Below are positions 39,946 through 48,549 of a DNA stretch of 64,000 nt, in pieces (positions within the stretch are counted from its first letter, which is position 1; the number at the start of each line of letters is the position of its first letter). The notes under the pieces were generated by a model. That model saw only the letters and a list, made by a program, of their open reading frames with translations, was not told the origin of the DNA and searched no databases. Where the stretch lies: the NCBI GenBank assembly GCA_014773175.1, contig VXCM01001301.1, forward strand, positions 73,667 to 137,666, written 5' to 3'. A program made the position numbers and the translations under genes. This DNA comes from Lucifuga dentata. Lineage: Eukaryota > Chordata > Actinopteri > Ophidiiformes > Bythitidae.

Positions 39946-42592
39946 TGCGCATGTGTGCCTGCCTGAAGCTGTTCCTTGAAGACATGCAGCTTTGCCCCAA
40001 ATGATCTCTGTTCTCCATCAGAAGAACTCTGCCAGCTGCGCATTGATTAACGGTCAGATTCAGATGCTCACTTCTGACACACCGATCAATAACCCTCATA
40101 GTCATTTCTCAGCTCTGCTTTCAACAAAACTACAACTTGAGTTCCAACAGCATTTTCCATGTTCCCATGAACATCTCCCTCTAAAGATCAGTTGTTCTTT
40201 GAGAACAATAACTTGTTAAGACCAATCAGCTGAAGAGACACGAGAACATACTGCATGTGGATGAGAGAATGTCAGTCGTTCATTCATTCATTCAATCACT
40301 TAGTAATTGTTCTAGCTTGCTCCATTTGTCCAATCATTTGCATTGATTTATTTATAGGATAATATTTTACATTTTTTATATTTGACTGAAATAGTGTTTC
40401 TGTTTTCCTTTGATGGCTCTTTAGTACAGCTGGAAAATAAGCAGAGAAACCAAAGGAAAGACTCTGGGCAAAATAAGTGGAGCATTGCCCTCTAGTGGTG
40501 TGTTTTGGTATTATCTCTCCATCCCTGCAGACTGGTGTTTTTTCTTGGGAAATTATAGCCAAGGATTGAAGGAGATTACGTTGAAAAAATACACAACACC
40601 TCTAATTTAAATATCCAAATTCAGAACTTATTATTCAACACTTGAACTAAACTTGAATTAGGGGCTTTGTGTGCTTTAATCCCAAAATGTGTGTGTGTGT
40701 GTGTCATATACTGAATGTGTATTTCTAAACCTCAGTGTTTGATTCAATGCACATCTTTCCTTGTGTTATCAGCCATTTATGTCACCTCGATACCCAGGAG
40801 GACCCAGACCACCCCTCAGACTACCCAACCAGGTAAGAGCTACACTGACACCTGCAGGTAGCAGGTGGAAACTCGCTATCTGTGTGACAGTGATGATGAT
40901 GATGATGATTCTGGTGATGAATCCTCTTCCCTCTGTAGGGACTTGGAGGAGTCCCAGGCAGCCAGCCTATGTTACCCAGTGGAATGGACCCCACAAGACA
41001 GCAAGGTACACTTACACACTCTGGCATGCACGCACACATGCAATCACAGAGAATACATTACATGTGATCAGACTCTACCATAGCGTAGGTCTCTGTTTAT
41101 ATAAATGGCTCGCTCCTTCAGACAGTATATTCAGTTCTTGTTTTAATAAACCTTAGAATGGGCAAGTCATGTGATTTGAGTGACTGTAAATGTTAATTGA
41201 TTGTTGATGCCAGACACACAAGTTGCAATCCACTATCCTAGATAAGTAAGTAAGTAAGTAAGTAACTTTATTAATCCCCAGTGGGAAATTGGTTTGTCCC
41301 GTATACATAATGGGACTTTACATAAAAGACCATACACATCAAAACATATTCAGTGCACACTTCAGGAAGGACAAAAAAACCATTCAGCAAACCGTAGAAA
41401 CACAACAAGCAGGAGAAAAGGTAGAGATACAGACAAATACTGCTATATATTCTATAAAAACTACCAATATAAAAAATCGATACAAGTAAAAAATCATCCG
41501 ATAATTAAAAAAGCACCAATTAAAAAAAAAAAAAAAAAAAANAAAAAAAAAAAAAAAAAAAAGCCAGTTGTTATGACTAAAAATCAAATGACACAGCAAG
41601 GGGAAAAATACCCAATAGTTAATAAATTTAATAAATACATACCAATCCAAGACTAAAAACTCTACAGTGCCATGGTGCAGATACATCACTTTCACATGTT
41701 ATTTAGTTAAAAGTTTCACCGCTGAGGGCACAAAAGACCTTCTGAATCACTCAGTGAAGCATCTCAACATATTAAATCTGCCACTGAACACACTTTTCAG
41801 GCCACTGAATATAAATAAAAGGGATGAGCTGCTGTATGTATCGACACATAATCCTATCTAAATAGCGTTTCTGTTTGGGAAAGTATGTTGTAAAGAGAGA
41901 GGTAGTAGCAAGAGGCAGGCTAATCAATTACCAGTTCCACTGCTGAAACTTAAAGGAAGTAGATAAAAATACAAAACTGGCTGGCTGAAGAACAGAAAAC
42001 ATTACCTGGTCTGACAGATCCTGGTTTCTGTGGTCCTGAATGTAGAAGAATCCTTAGATGCCCCTTACTGATACTAGTTATTTTACAGTATAAAATGGAT
42101 ACTGAATGAATACTCTGTCCTGAAAGAAATTGATGACTAATTTGAAGGATTTTGTATGTTTCAGGACATCCAAATATGGGAGGACCAATGCAGCGGATGA
42201 CTCCACCCAGAGGCATGGTACCTCTGGGACCCCAGGTATCAGAAAAGACAATTTCTGAGGATTTAAAATGAATTTGGATGTAACATATTGGTACTCAGTA
42301 TCCACGTCAATTAGGTGGCATATTCATACTTGTCCATTCATATTAAATACATGCTCTACACTTGCTGAATCTCCGATTTTGTCTGTTTTTTTTAAAACTG
42401 ATTTGTTTGTTTGTAGAATTATGGAGGTGGGATGAGACCACCGCTGAATGCTCTGGTCGGTCCTGGGATGCCTGGCATGAACATGTGAGTGTAACCCATA
42501 CACACACATACACAACACATACACACACACCACGCATACATAGTGGATAGTCCTTTTACATGGAAAATTAAAGATTAAAAACACCTTACCCT

Positions 42593-42640
<48 letters not shown>

Positions 42641-42975
42641 ATGTGTAACCTCTAAAATGTAAATTAACTCCCACATTCATCTAAATGTCCTGAAGGACAA
42701 TATTAAAAGCCAAATGTCCTTAATCTCTCGCTACAGTAGATGCAGTCAGCCATTTTCTTTATGTAGCCTTTAATTACTATAGTACTGTATGTTCCCGGCT
42801 CTTAGAAGTTTGGAAGGGGAGCTGAGAGTCGGCTTTCTTCTGTTTCGTCTTCTCTTTGCATTTGCGCTCTCCCTTTTGTTCCCATTACCTCTTTCTGGCA
42901 ACAGAACGGCTTGTTGTTGCCAAGTCTGGTGGAATGAATTGAGAAAGAAAAAAAGCTGCCAAAAGGAGAAAACTA

Positions 42976-43008
<33 letters not shown>

Positions 43009-44802
43009 TGTGTGTGTGTGTTCTAGGGGGCCTGGTGGGGGTAGACCTTGGCCAAATCCTCCAAACTCCAATTCTGTAAGTGGCCATACAAATTTGAATT
43101 CATTCATAATTTATTCTTAGTTAATGAATTCTTCATTTCTTTCCGTATGTTTCTAGACACCGTACTCTTCTGCATCCCCAGGAAGTTATGTGGTACGTAT
43201 GTTTTAAGTTGGAACTGTTTGTGTTTACTTGGCTGTAGTTCATGAATTAATCTCGAAGTTTTAATTTCAGGGACCTCCAGGAGGAGGGGGGCCACCTGGT
43301 ACCCCAATAATGCCCAGTCCAGCAGGTAAGATGTGTGTTTATGTGTGTGTGCGTTTGTGAGAGACCTGCATTGTAACATGATCTAATCTTAATTCTCATA
43401 TTCTGATACATCAGATTCAACCAACTCTGGAGACAACATGTACACGATGATCAACACAGTTCCTCCAGGTGGAAGTCGACCAAATGTGAGATATTACTTT
43501 TTTTCTTTTTATATATTGATAAGTCTAAGTGTGCACAAATATTATCGAGGTGTTTATATTTTCTGTTGCAAATTTACTGTCACAAAGACTTTTATGGATG
43601 ATTAATTTTATTTACTGTCCAGGTCTCTGTATGATGTTTACTGCATATGATTGTGTCCTGTTAATGTCCTCCTTAGTTCCCTATGGGAGGCGCTGGCGAT
43701 GGCCCATTAGGGGGAATGGCTGGAATGGAGCCCCATCACATGAATGGATCATTAGGTACAGTAACAAATAGCCTGTGTAAACTTGAATTTGTCAGCGTTG
43801 CATAATTCACACTTAGCGCTCATTATTCTGGCTCTTTTTTTCTGTGTTTATTTTCAACATTTCCAAATTCAAATGAATAAAAAAGTTCATACTGGAGAAA
43901 TCCGGGTGGAAATCACACTATAAAAACCTTTTTTATCAGTGGAAGCTGTTGTGAGTTGTGGTTACTGCAAACAACAGTAAATTCTCATCCTGGAACAGGA
44001 TGCACAACTAGTTTTCAGTATGTGGAGAAATAAAATTCAGGTAATGTTGGGTTTAAACTGAACGGTCCCTTTTATAAGAAATCTGATTTATTTTTCCATT
44101 GAAAATCATTTAAAAAAAAAAACCAAAAAAAAAACCTGGCCTTTATTTTATGCTTAAGATAGTTTAGTGCTCATTTGCTGATGATGAATTGTTTTATTTT
44201 CATGCTTGCTTTTCTTCTCATTCCTCTCTCAGGGTCTGGTGATATGGACAGCCTTCCCAAGGTAAGAAAAGCCCTTTATCTTCTTTGAATTCCCAGTAGT
44301 ATTCCATGCCTGATTATTGTACTTCTGCATCACACAACCACCGTTTAATAAAATGTCTGATTATCTTCATCTGTGGACAGAACTCTCCTGGTAACCTAAG
44401 TATGAGTAACCAGCCGGGAACCCCCAGGGAGGATGGAGAGATGGGAGGAAACTTCCTAAACCCTTTTCAGAATGAAAGCGTGAGTCTGCTGTTCCTTCTG
44501 TACGGCCTAGTTAAAGGGGTTTAGGTTTTGCCGCTGCAAAATAAAGTTCAAAACTCCAAACGATACAGAAAATAGGGGAAAAAAGTCAGGATGATTTCTA
44601 CTGCCCACTTCAATGAAAATAATGTTTTGAGTTTGTCCATTGCAGTTTGATGATACCTGCCAGAATATCTGGTCTGAAACATTATTACATGAATGTATTA
44701 AAGCATATGTTTAACATTGATTGTAGATAAAGTTTCTGACAAACACTCTGTGTCCTTTCTTTGTCTCTGCAGTATTCTCCAAACATGACGATGAGCGTGT
44801 GA
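18106..44802 (+). CDS. ssbp2: ssbp2, single-stranded DNA-binding protein 2 (exons 2-17, 5' exon not in window)
   Basis: Nuclear co-regulator. SSBP proteins bind LDB1, protect it from degradation and support LIM-homeodomain/LMO complexes. Sixteen coding exons total 1024 nt: 18106-18178, 24509-24570, 24934-25018, 39174-39263, 40773-40832, 40939-41005, 42165-42235, 42417-42484, 43027-43075, 43157-43192, 43271-43325, 43415-43485, 43677-43755, 44233-44261, 44381-44479, 44773-44802. Every junction is GT-AG and the frame stays open. They encode 340 residues; with about 21 missing N-terminal residues the total matches the usual ~361. Exons 2-4 hold the LisH/LUFS domain (LDB1 binding); the rest is Pro/Gly/Met-rich, ending in the family tail YSPNMTMSV. 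The end [12 protein letters not shown] and synteny with f2r/iqgap2 favour SSBP2 over SSBP3 or SSBP4. Confidence 0.93.
18295..18321. repeat. Poly(A) tract
   Basis: Simple homopolymer in ssbp2 intron 2. Confidence 0.9.
18490..18824. mobile_element. Short inverted-repeat element, family A, copy 3
   Basis: Shares ATTAAAACTTTGATTATACTC, TTATTCAGGCATGTCAAC, AATTTCATCCATGCATACA and a terminal GCATGTAAACATAGTG with the family A copies. The left terminus is decayed. It lies in ssbp2 intron 2. Confidence 0.7.
19532..19592. repeat. A-rich tract with N at 19570
   Basis: Poly(A) interrupted by a few C bases and by a contig-join N. Confidence 0.8.
20193..20273. repeat. (AC)n microsatellite with N at 20254
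   Basis: About 40 AC units, broken by a single N; the true length is uncertain. Confidence 0.9.
20739..20788. repeat. Poly(A) tract with N at 20762
   Basis: Homopolymer with a contig join in ssbp2 intron 2. Confidence 0.8.
22245..23015. repeat. Degenerate repeated block rich in AGCAGCA...GCTAACATGCTAA motifs
   Basis: A motif of roughly 30 bp (AGCAGC then ACACxxCTAAxATG) recurs irregularly at about 22358, 22516, 22634, 22668 and 22872, with a relative at 21623. The edges are also duplicated: the CCTACCTGTATGATG...TTTCCAGCTGTATTT block near 22250 recurs near 22944, and GGCATCATCCCCA occurs at about 22393 and 22856. No coding frame is credible. Confidence 0.5.
24299..24332. repeat. (AC)n microsatellite
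   Basis: Simple repeat in ssbp2 intron 2, about 180 bp before exon 3. Confidence 0.9.
24470..24500. repeat. (CT)n microsatellite acting as polypyrimidine tract
   Basis: About 15 CT units immediately before the ttccctag acceptor of ssbp2 exon 3, so the repeat itself forms the polypyrimidine tract. Confidence 0.9.
24509..24570 (+). CDS. ssbp2: ssbp2 exon 3
   Basis: Encodes [20 protein letters not shown] plus two bases of a Cys codon. Donor gtgagt. Confidence 0.95.
24934..25018 (+). CDS. ssbp2: ssbp2 exon 4
   Basis: Completes the split Cys codon and encodes [20 protein letters not shown] followed by EAKAFHDY, the conserved end of the N-terminal LUFS domain. Donor gtaagt. Confidence 0.95.
25555..25584. 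repeat. Poly(T) tract with N at 25570
   Basis: Homopolymer with a contig-join N. Confidence 0.8.
26420..26562. repeat. (CT)n(GT)n compound microsatellite, probably duplicated by assembly
   Basis: The order TTCTC(TC)n(TG)nTCTG occurs twice, once on each side of the N at 26502. Two overlapping contig ends are the likely cause. The Ser/Leu/Val/Cys frames across it are repeat artefacts. Confidence 0.8.
27148..27551. mobile_element. Ancient fish repeat with terminal inverted repeats, copy 2 (inverted)
   Basis: Starts GGCACTCTGAGAGC...ACCTCCACCAAAGCC and ends with CACATAACCTCCTTGGTGGAGG, i.e. the reverse complement layout of the 13539-13754 copy, with a longer middle. Non-coding. Confidence 0.6.
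29485..29518. repeat. Poly(T) tract with N at 29501
   Basis: Homopolymer with a contig-join N. Confidence 0.8.
29520..29885. mobile_element. SINE-like composite repeat with internal hairpin
   Basis: Contains GGGTTCGAAGCCCAG, which resembles a pol III B box, the TTTGCATGTTCTTCTC block typical of fish LINE/SINE tails, CCCTTGACCAAGGCACTAGG, and GGGTCAAATGCAGAGGACGAATTT, all landmarks of a common fish repeat. A near-perfect 23-bp inverted repeat (29641-29695) sits inside it. No coding capacity. Confidence 0.6.
30816..31003. mobile_element. Short inverted-repeat element, family B (TTAA), one end only
   Basis: Preceded by TTAA (30812-30815), it begins AGGACCATACAGGTGG and GTTTTTCATGTTTGA, matching the left end of the 49882-50450 copy for about 180 bp up to ACCTTAAAATTCAATGTT. 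The other terminus is missing. Confidence 0.65.
31234..31263. repeat. (CT)n microsatellite
   Basis: About 15 CT units in ssbp2 intron 4. Confidence 0.95.
34629..34752. repeat. (GA)n microsatellite with degenerate GA-rich extension
   Basis: About 20 perfect GA units followed by interrupted GAGA sequence. The Ser/Leu-rich frames on the minus strand come from this repeat. Confidence 0.95.
36960..37326 (+). pseudogene. Non-LTR retrotransposon (L2/CR1/Rex-like) reverse transcriptase C-terminus, decayed
   Basis: The plus strand reads [14 protein letters not shown], then after a frame slip [13 protein letters not shown], then a stop, then [19 protein letters not shown], and [20 protein letters not shown]. 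This order is the classic C-terminal tail of LINE ORF2 proteins in fish. At least one frameshift and one stop show it is dead. The matching 3' tail appears to continue at 37516. Confidence 0.75.
37337..37362. repeat. (GT)n microsatellite at suspected chimeric join
   Basis: About 12 GT units between the LINE fragment and the receptor exon; the likely point at which two unrelated contigs were fused. Confidence 0.7.
37400..37514 (-). pseudogene. Isolated exon piece of an estrogen-related receptor (esrrg-like) ligand-binding domain
   Basis: The minus strand reads FAMPDPTVP, then [18 protein letters not shown], then [10 protein letters not shown] followed directly by a GTACAT donor. This is the start of the ERR nuclear-receptor ligand-binding domain; the PDPTVP segment is closest to ERR-gamma, and the exon boundary after HIPG is the one I remember for that family. 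An Asn occupies a position usually Ile. The 5' part of the exon is missing at the N at 37515, and no other ERR exon lies in the window. The exon is G+C-rich and constrained, unlike its surroundings. It is either a misassembled contig end (favoured) or a translocated fragment; it is not part of ssbp2. Confidence 0.8.
37516..37675 (+). mobile_element. Probable 3' tail of the same LINE
   Basis: AT-rich sequence ending CAAATTTCCTTATGGG then AAAAATAAAATATATC, the usual form of a fish LINE 3' tail (a TTTCCxxxxGGGxxAATAAA motif). It fits as the continuation of the ORF fragment that ends at 37326. Confidence 0.55.
38907..38954. repeat. (GA)n microsatellite
   Basis: About 23 GA units in ssbp2 intron 4. 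Confidence 0.95.
39089..39166. repeat. (GT)n microsatellite abutting ssbp2 exon 5
   Basis: About 39 GT units with a few GC interruptions; it stops 7 nt before the exon (cttgcag acceptor), leaving no conventional polypyrimidine tract. Confidence 0.95.
39174..39263 (+). CDS. ssbp2: ssbp2 exon 5
   Basis: Thirty codons: [30 protein letters not shown]. Start of the Pro-rich region. Donor gtataa. Confidence 0.95.
39299..39353. repeat. (AC)n microsatellite running into the assembly gap
   Basis: At least 27 AC units starting 36 nt after the exon 5 donor; true length unknown because Ns follow. Confidence 0.95.
39354..39584. other. Assembly gap (231 Ns)
   Basis: Unsequenced stretch in ssbp2 intron 5 between an AC repeat and a LINE fragment. 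Confidence 1.
39585..39824 (-). pseudogene. Non-LTR retrotransposon ORF2 C-terminal fragment
   Basis: The minus strand reads [19 protein letters not shown], then [16 protein letters not shown], then [13 protein letters not shown]. This [11 protein letters not shown]...GRPKRR sequence is the familiar tail of LINE reverse-transcriptase ORFs. It is about 80 residues, open, and cut off by the gap. An insertion in ssbp2 intron 5, antisense to the gene. Confidence 0.8.
39903..39936. repeat. (GT)n microsatellite
   Basis: About 17 GT units in ssbp2 intron 5. Confidence 0.95.
40773..40832 (+). CDS. ssbp2: ssbp2 exon 6
   Basis: Twenty codons, [20 protein letters not shown]. Donor gtaaga. Confidence 0.96.
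40939..41005 (+). CDS. ssbp2: ssbp2 exon 7
   Basis: [20 protein letters not shown] then QQ and one base of a Gly codon. Donor gtacac. Confidence 0.95.
41240..41900 (-). mobile_element. LINE 3'-end-derived repeat, antisense in ssbp2 intron 7
   Basis: The left edge is (AAGT)n followed by AACTTTATTAATCCCCAGTGGGAAATT. Its reverse complement is the standard fish LINE tail (AATTTCCC...GGGATTAATAAAGTT) with a short terminal repeat. The following ~600 bp, interrupted by a poly(A)/N join at 41542, is AT-rich and probably the 3' untranslated part. The right edge is approximate. Confidence 0.55.
41522..41562. repeat. Poly(A) tract with N at 41542
   Basis: Homopolymer with a contig-join N. Confidence 0.8.
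42165..42235 (+). CDS. ssbp2: ssbp2 exon 8
   Basis: [24 protein letters not shown]. Donor gtatca. Confidence 0.96.
42417..42484 (+). CDS. ssbp2: ssbp2 exon 9
   Basis: [20 protein letters not shown] then MN and two bases of a Met codon. Donor gtgagt, followed at once by an AC-rich run (42498-42540). Confidence 0.96.
42597..42637. repeat. (CT)n microsatellite
   Basis: About 20 CT units in ssbp2 intron 9. Confidence 0.95.
42979..43020. repeat. (GT)n microsatellite at the exon 10 acceptor
   Basis: About 20 GT units with one GA interruption, ending directly at the ttctag acceptor. Confidence 0.95.
43027..43075 (+). CDS. ssbp2: ssbp2 exon 10
   Basis: Completes a Met codon and encodes [16 protein letters not shown]. 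Donor gtaagt. Confidence 0.95.
43157..43192 (+). CDS. ssbp2: ssbp2 exon 11
   Basis: A 36-nt exon, [12 protein letters not shown]. Acceptor tttctag, donor gtacgt. Confidence 0.95.
43271..43325 (+). CDS. ssbp2: ssbp2 exon 12
   Basis: [18 protein letters not shown] plus one base of an Asp codon. Donor gtaaga. Confidence 0.96.
43415..43485 (+). CDS. ssbp2: ssbp2 exon 13
   Basis: [20 protein letters not shown] then SRPN. Donor gtgaga. Confidence 0.96.
43677..43755 (+). CDS. ssbp2: ssbp2 exon 14
   Basis: [20 protein letters not shown] then HMNGSL and one base. Donor gtacag. Confidence 0.96.
44233..44261 (+). CDS. ssbp2: ssbp2 exon 15
   Basis: A 29-nt exon, [10 protein letters not shown]. Donor gtaaga. 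Confidence 0.94.
44381..44479 (+). CDS. ssbp2: ssbp2 exon 16
   Basis: [20 protein letters not shown] then [13 protein letters not shown]. This segment discriminates SSBP2 from its paralogues. Donor gtgagt. Confidence 0.96.
44773..44802 (+). CDS. ssbp2: ssbp2 exon 17 (terminal)
   Basis: YSPNMTMSV and the TGA stop at 44800-44802, the invariant C-terminus of SSBP proteins. Confidence 0.96.
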   Translation, partial: YSPNMTMSV

Positions 44803-46790
44803 AGCCTTTGCAAGCTGGTTGGTCAGTTGGTCAGTCAGCTTGTGCTGATTGGTGAAAAGCAGAGAGGCAGGATGTGACGTCATCCTCCCACCACCTGCCC
44901 AGTCGGGACAGTTACCCCAAGCTCCATATTTCTTGTGCCCACATCTCCCTCTTCCCCACCCCACGGTTTCTACGTCTCTTCTCTCCTCTTCCTTTTCCCG
45001 TAATAAGTGACGACTCTGCTACATTCACCAGTTCTTCCTCTGCAACTACGAGACTGTACAAAGGAACCAAATTCAAAGAACCTGGAGGAGAACTCTGTAT
45101 ATTTACTGTGTGGATGTGACTGATGGTCACAGGCGGGCGATTCTGTGTTCTGCATCACATCACAGAGTTAATGTCCAAAGCTGCCATGAGCACAGAAAAA
45201 AAGGCCAGTAACTAATGTGATCTGTACTTTAAATTCTCACAGATTTACTGATATATGGACAGTTTTTATTTGATGGTAATATTTAATCTGAGTGGGTACC
45301 ACATGGAAAATGGCTTTTCTTAAATGTTGTCCAGTCATTGTCTATTGTCCTTCTATTACTGATGAAGGGAGACATTAAGTCCACCATGAAGTTTATTTGA
45401 GACTGACTCATTGTTTTCAAGTATTTTAAACAGTTGTGCTAGTCTTGACTTGATTCTTTCAGACCACCACTGACACCGTTTTGTTTTTTTTATTATGAGT
45501 CTCCTGCCATCTGAGCTTTTTAATTTCCAGCCTAAATCTCATCTGTAGATGGGACAATGTGAGATCGTTCACTCAGCCTGACCAATGAGCAACAAAATGT
45601 ATTTACTCTTTGTTTGAATCCTAATGATGAAGTACTGGAGCACAACCTGCAGTATTTGTTGGCATTTTGAGTAACAAATGACATTGTAAAGAATGTTTAA
45701 TAAGAAACGGAGCTTCACACGAGGTTGAAAATACTGTATAGTCTTGTTAACTGAAATATTCAGAAAAGAGCAGAAGGGATTTGAAGTAGGACCAGAGAGC
45801 AAGCTATCCGCAAATGTTACACCAACTAAAATGGTTGATCTTTCTTTTGAGATCCCACTATGAGACTTCAGATTTTGCAGTCAAGCACAGAAAGAAAAAG
45901 ATAACTGAAAGAGAAGTAATTTTTTTTTTGTTTGTTTTGTTTTGTTTTGTTTTTTTATATTTGGCCATTACCAAGGAGACACCAAACCTGCTTTTTTCAT
46001 TGGATTTCCTGGTTTTGTTTACAAAGGTCATCCTTATCTCTACTCTTCTAAACCTTGATCCAAACAATTTAGCAGTTTGTGCCCTGGAATCACAATTTTA
46101 AAATGAATATGGACATAAAAGTGCACATTTAACGAAAGAAAGAAAGGTAATATGTAATATGCTCCACAGCTGACATGCTTCTGACATTCAATATTAAACT
46201 CAGACATCAGGACAGATGATCAGTAAGGAAGGTCAACTCTAAAGAAAACAAGCTCAAACAGCCACTTGGGTCCTATTTGTCATCCGTATAAACTGTGATC
46301 TCAGTTTGATCTGGAAGGTTAGTTGCTACACAAAGCTAAAACAGGCCTGTTTTTAATCAATGTTTTTTCACTCCCAGGATGTATTATCATGTATAAAAGG
46401 ACAATATGCCTGTGAACATTCTCCTCGCCCATCCCTTACTGCAAAATGTAAGGCTCCCAAATGTAACGCTTCTGTCTTGTATGTGTATTTGATATTATTA
46501 TTATTTAAAAAACCTGGAAGGGAAGGACGGACTGATGATGCATCCTCACGACTGAACAGAGATTTTGTTTGTTTCTGTGTTAGTTTGAAGCCATAAATGG
46601 GAGCCTAATCCATATGTAAATTGGGTCATGTTTTTTTTTTTGTTTGTTGCAGTATGTGGGATTCCATTTGTGATGTGTTCAGTTTCTCTTTTTTATTCTG
46701 ATCTTGTATTATCTTTTTGTAAATACACTGAGAAGTACTTCATGGGTTTTCAGTATGCTGGTATAAAGCTTCTCTTCCCTTAGTCCAAGT
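44803..46790 (+). other. ssbp2: Probable ssbp2 3' untranslated region
   Basis: No coding signal after the stop. T-rich sequence with GTAAATACACT and a TATAAAGC-type end near 46720-46770 is compatible with a long 3' UTR. No canonical AATAAA is well placed, so the end is a guess. Confidence 0.4.
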
Positions 46791-48289
46791 GTCAGTGTCC
46801 TGTCTCTTACACGAAGATGTTAGTAATAATACAACATGCTTTCTAGGATTGTGAGTTTTGCTTATTTGAAAAGAATTACACAGTCTCAGATGTCAGGGCC
46901 TCAGAGAAGCACTCAAACGCACCAGAAAGAAAACAAATTTAAGTGATTAAATATTCACTGAGACATTAAAGTACATATAATATCTCACTACAAATACATT
47001 TCATATTGTACTGATATGATAAAACATTAGCTGTCTTGAAGAAATTAAATTAAAAGGTATAGTGTTATTATTAACACTGTAAAAAGCAATGGTATGGACT
47101 CAAGTTATGTGACTTGAGACTCGACATAATCAAAACAGACTTACAACTTGACTTATGACTCCTTATGACCTCTTGATTTGGAAAACTAGACACCTGCCCC
47201 AAATCAAACATAAAAAATAATATACAATTTAAAAGTTTGCAATGAATCAGCTCTTTGTTTCCCAGATCCACATTCAACCAATCAGCCAATCATCCCTGTC
47301 TTGACTTGGGACATGAGGCTTATGTGTGGCTGAACGAGTGTCTTGCTTGTACATATTCCTGAGAAAGATAGAGGCTTTGAACTACTTTTCCAGCCTCTGC
47401 TCACTAGACTTTAATTTATATTCATAAAGATGATCTCACAAAAACCAAAAACAGTTTCAGCTAAATATGATTTTATTATTAGGCAAAAAGATAAAGGAAC
47501 ATGGCGTATATTACATAACAGATAGGGCTGCCAGAATTTTCTGCAGGAGAAAAATGTTCAGAATTTCTGTGAAGAAAGTTTTGCCCACATTCTCCTAATG
47601 TGGGCAAAATTTGCTGTTCACTTCTATTTTCTATAAATGTTATAACTAATTTAAAGACAGTATTTTAAGCACCATCTTTAATCACTTGGATGTTAGAGGC
47701 TGACATTAACAGCAACATGCTGCAGCTGTTGCAACCGTCTTACTTGAAAGCATTTCAGCATGGTGGAAATTTGCTAACTTGGATGTTCTGAGGTCACATA
47801 CTGGAATATGAGTCCTGACACTGTGGAAATAAATTGTAAACCCTGACCTTTGTGTGACCCCTGATAAAAATTTCCAGCTTCAGGTGATCAGCTGACCAAA
47901 TGGACCTGAATCTTCTCATCGGCAAGTGAAGCTACAGTACATATCTGGATAAAGTGTCTTTGAGCAAGACACTGAACTGTCACTTCAGGTTACTCTTATT
48001 AGAATCTATAAAATATCATATTTTACTTGTAGTGGAGTATTTTTCCCCTGTGGTGTTTTTGGTTAAGTAAGAGGTATTTCCTGTGAAAAATGTGATTTAA
48101 CTTTGAAGGAATGAAGACGCAAATGAACTGTCCACTGAAAATGTGCTCATACACAAGACACTGGGGATGGGGGTNTTAGTGTGTGTGTGTGTGATGTAAT
48201 GGGGGTCTCAGTATTCAATATCTGCCAGCTGGTTGTTATGTAATGAGATAAATAAAACATGAGATCCTGCTGAAAAGAACTCTGTGTGC

Positions 48290-48349
<60 letters not shown>

Positions 48350-48438
48350 CCCAGCCTACCATTACACAACACCTCCCCTGGCTCCTTTGAGAAGGCTTTA
48401 GCTGGCAGGACATTGGTGTCTCTGCCCGTTGTCTCGTC
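46791..48438. other. Intergenic region between ssbp2 and the lipocalins
   Basis: No gene seen. It holds a perfect 13-bp hairpin (47579-47609), a scrap of a fish repeat (TTTGAGCAAGACACTGAAC, about 47958-47977), a contig-join N at 48175 and a long (GT)n. The first lipocalin's promoter must lie in its last few hundred bases. Confidence 0.6.
48295..48347. repeat. (GT)n microsatellite upstream of lipocalin gene 1
   Basis: About 26 GT units ending 91 bp before the start codon, so it lies in the proximal promoter or 5' UTR. Confidence 0.95.
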
Positions 48439-48549
48439 ATGGCTGCACAGCTGGTTGTAGCTCTGCTGGCTCTCGCCTCTCTGGGTGCCGCATCTAAACT
48501 GGACTGTAAAGATCTGGTCAAACCTCTGGTGCTGGACAGCCACAGCCCT
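48439..48549 (+). CDS. Lipocalin gene 1 exon 1
   Basis: 111 nt, phase 0: signal peptide and KLDCKDLVKPLVLDSHSP. Donor gtgagt. Confidence 0.88.

Larger units (their letters stand above)
42485..43026 (+). other. ssbp2: ssbp2 intron 9 with AC-rich 5' end and GT-repeat 3' end
   Basis: A 542-nt intron. AC repeats (42498-42540) lie just after the 5' splice site, a (CT)n block at 42597-42637, and (GT)n at 42979-43020 ends only 6 nt (ttctag) before exon 10. The polypyrimidine tract is practically absent. Confidence 0.9.

Noticed and set aside
46360..46596. 78-codon open frame after ssbp2
   Set aside because: Lies in the probable 3' UTR, no motif and no splice signals.
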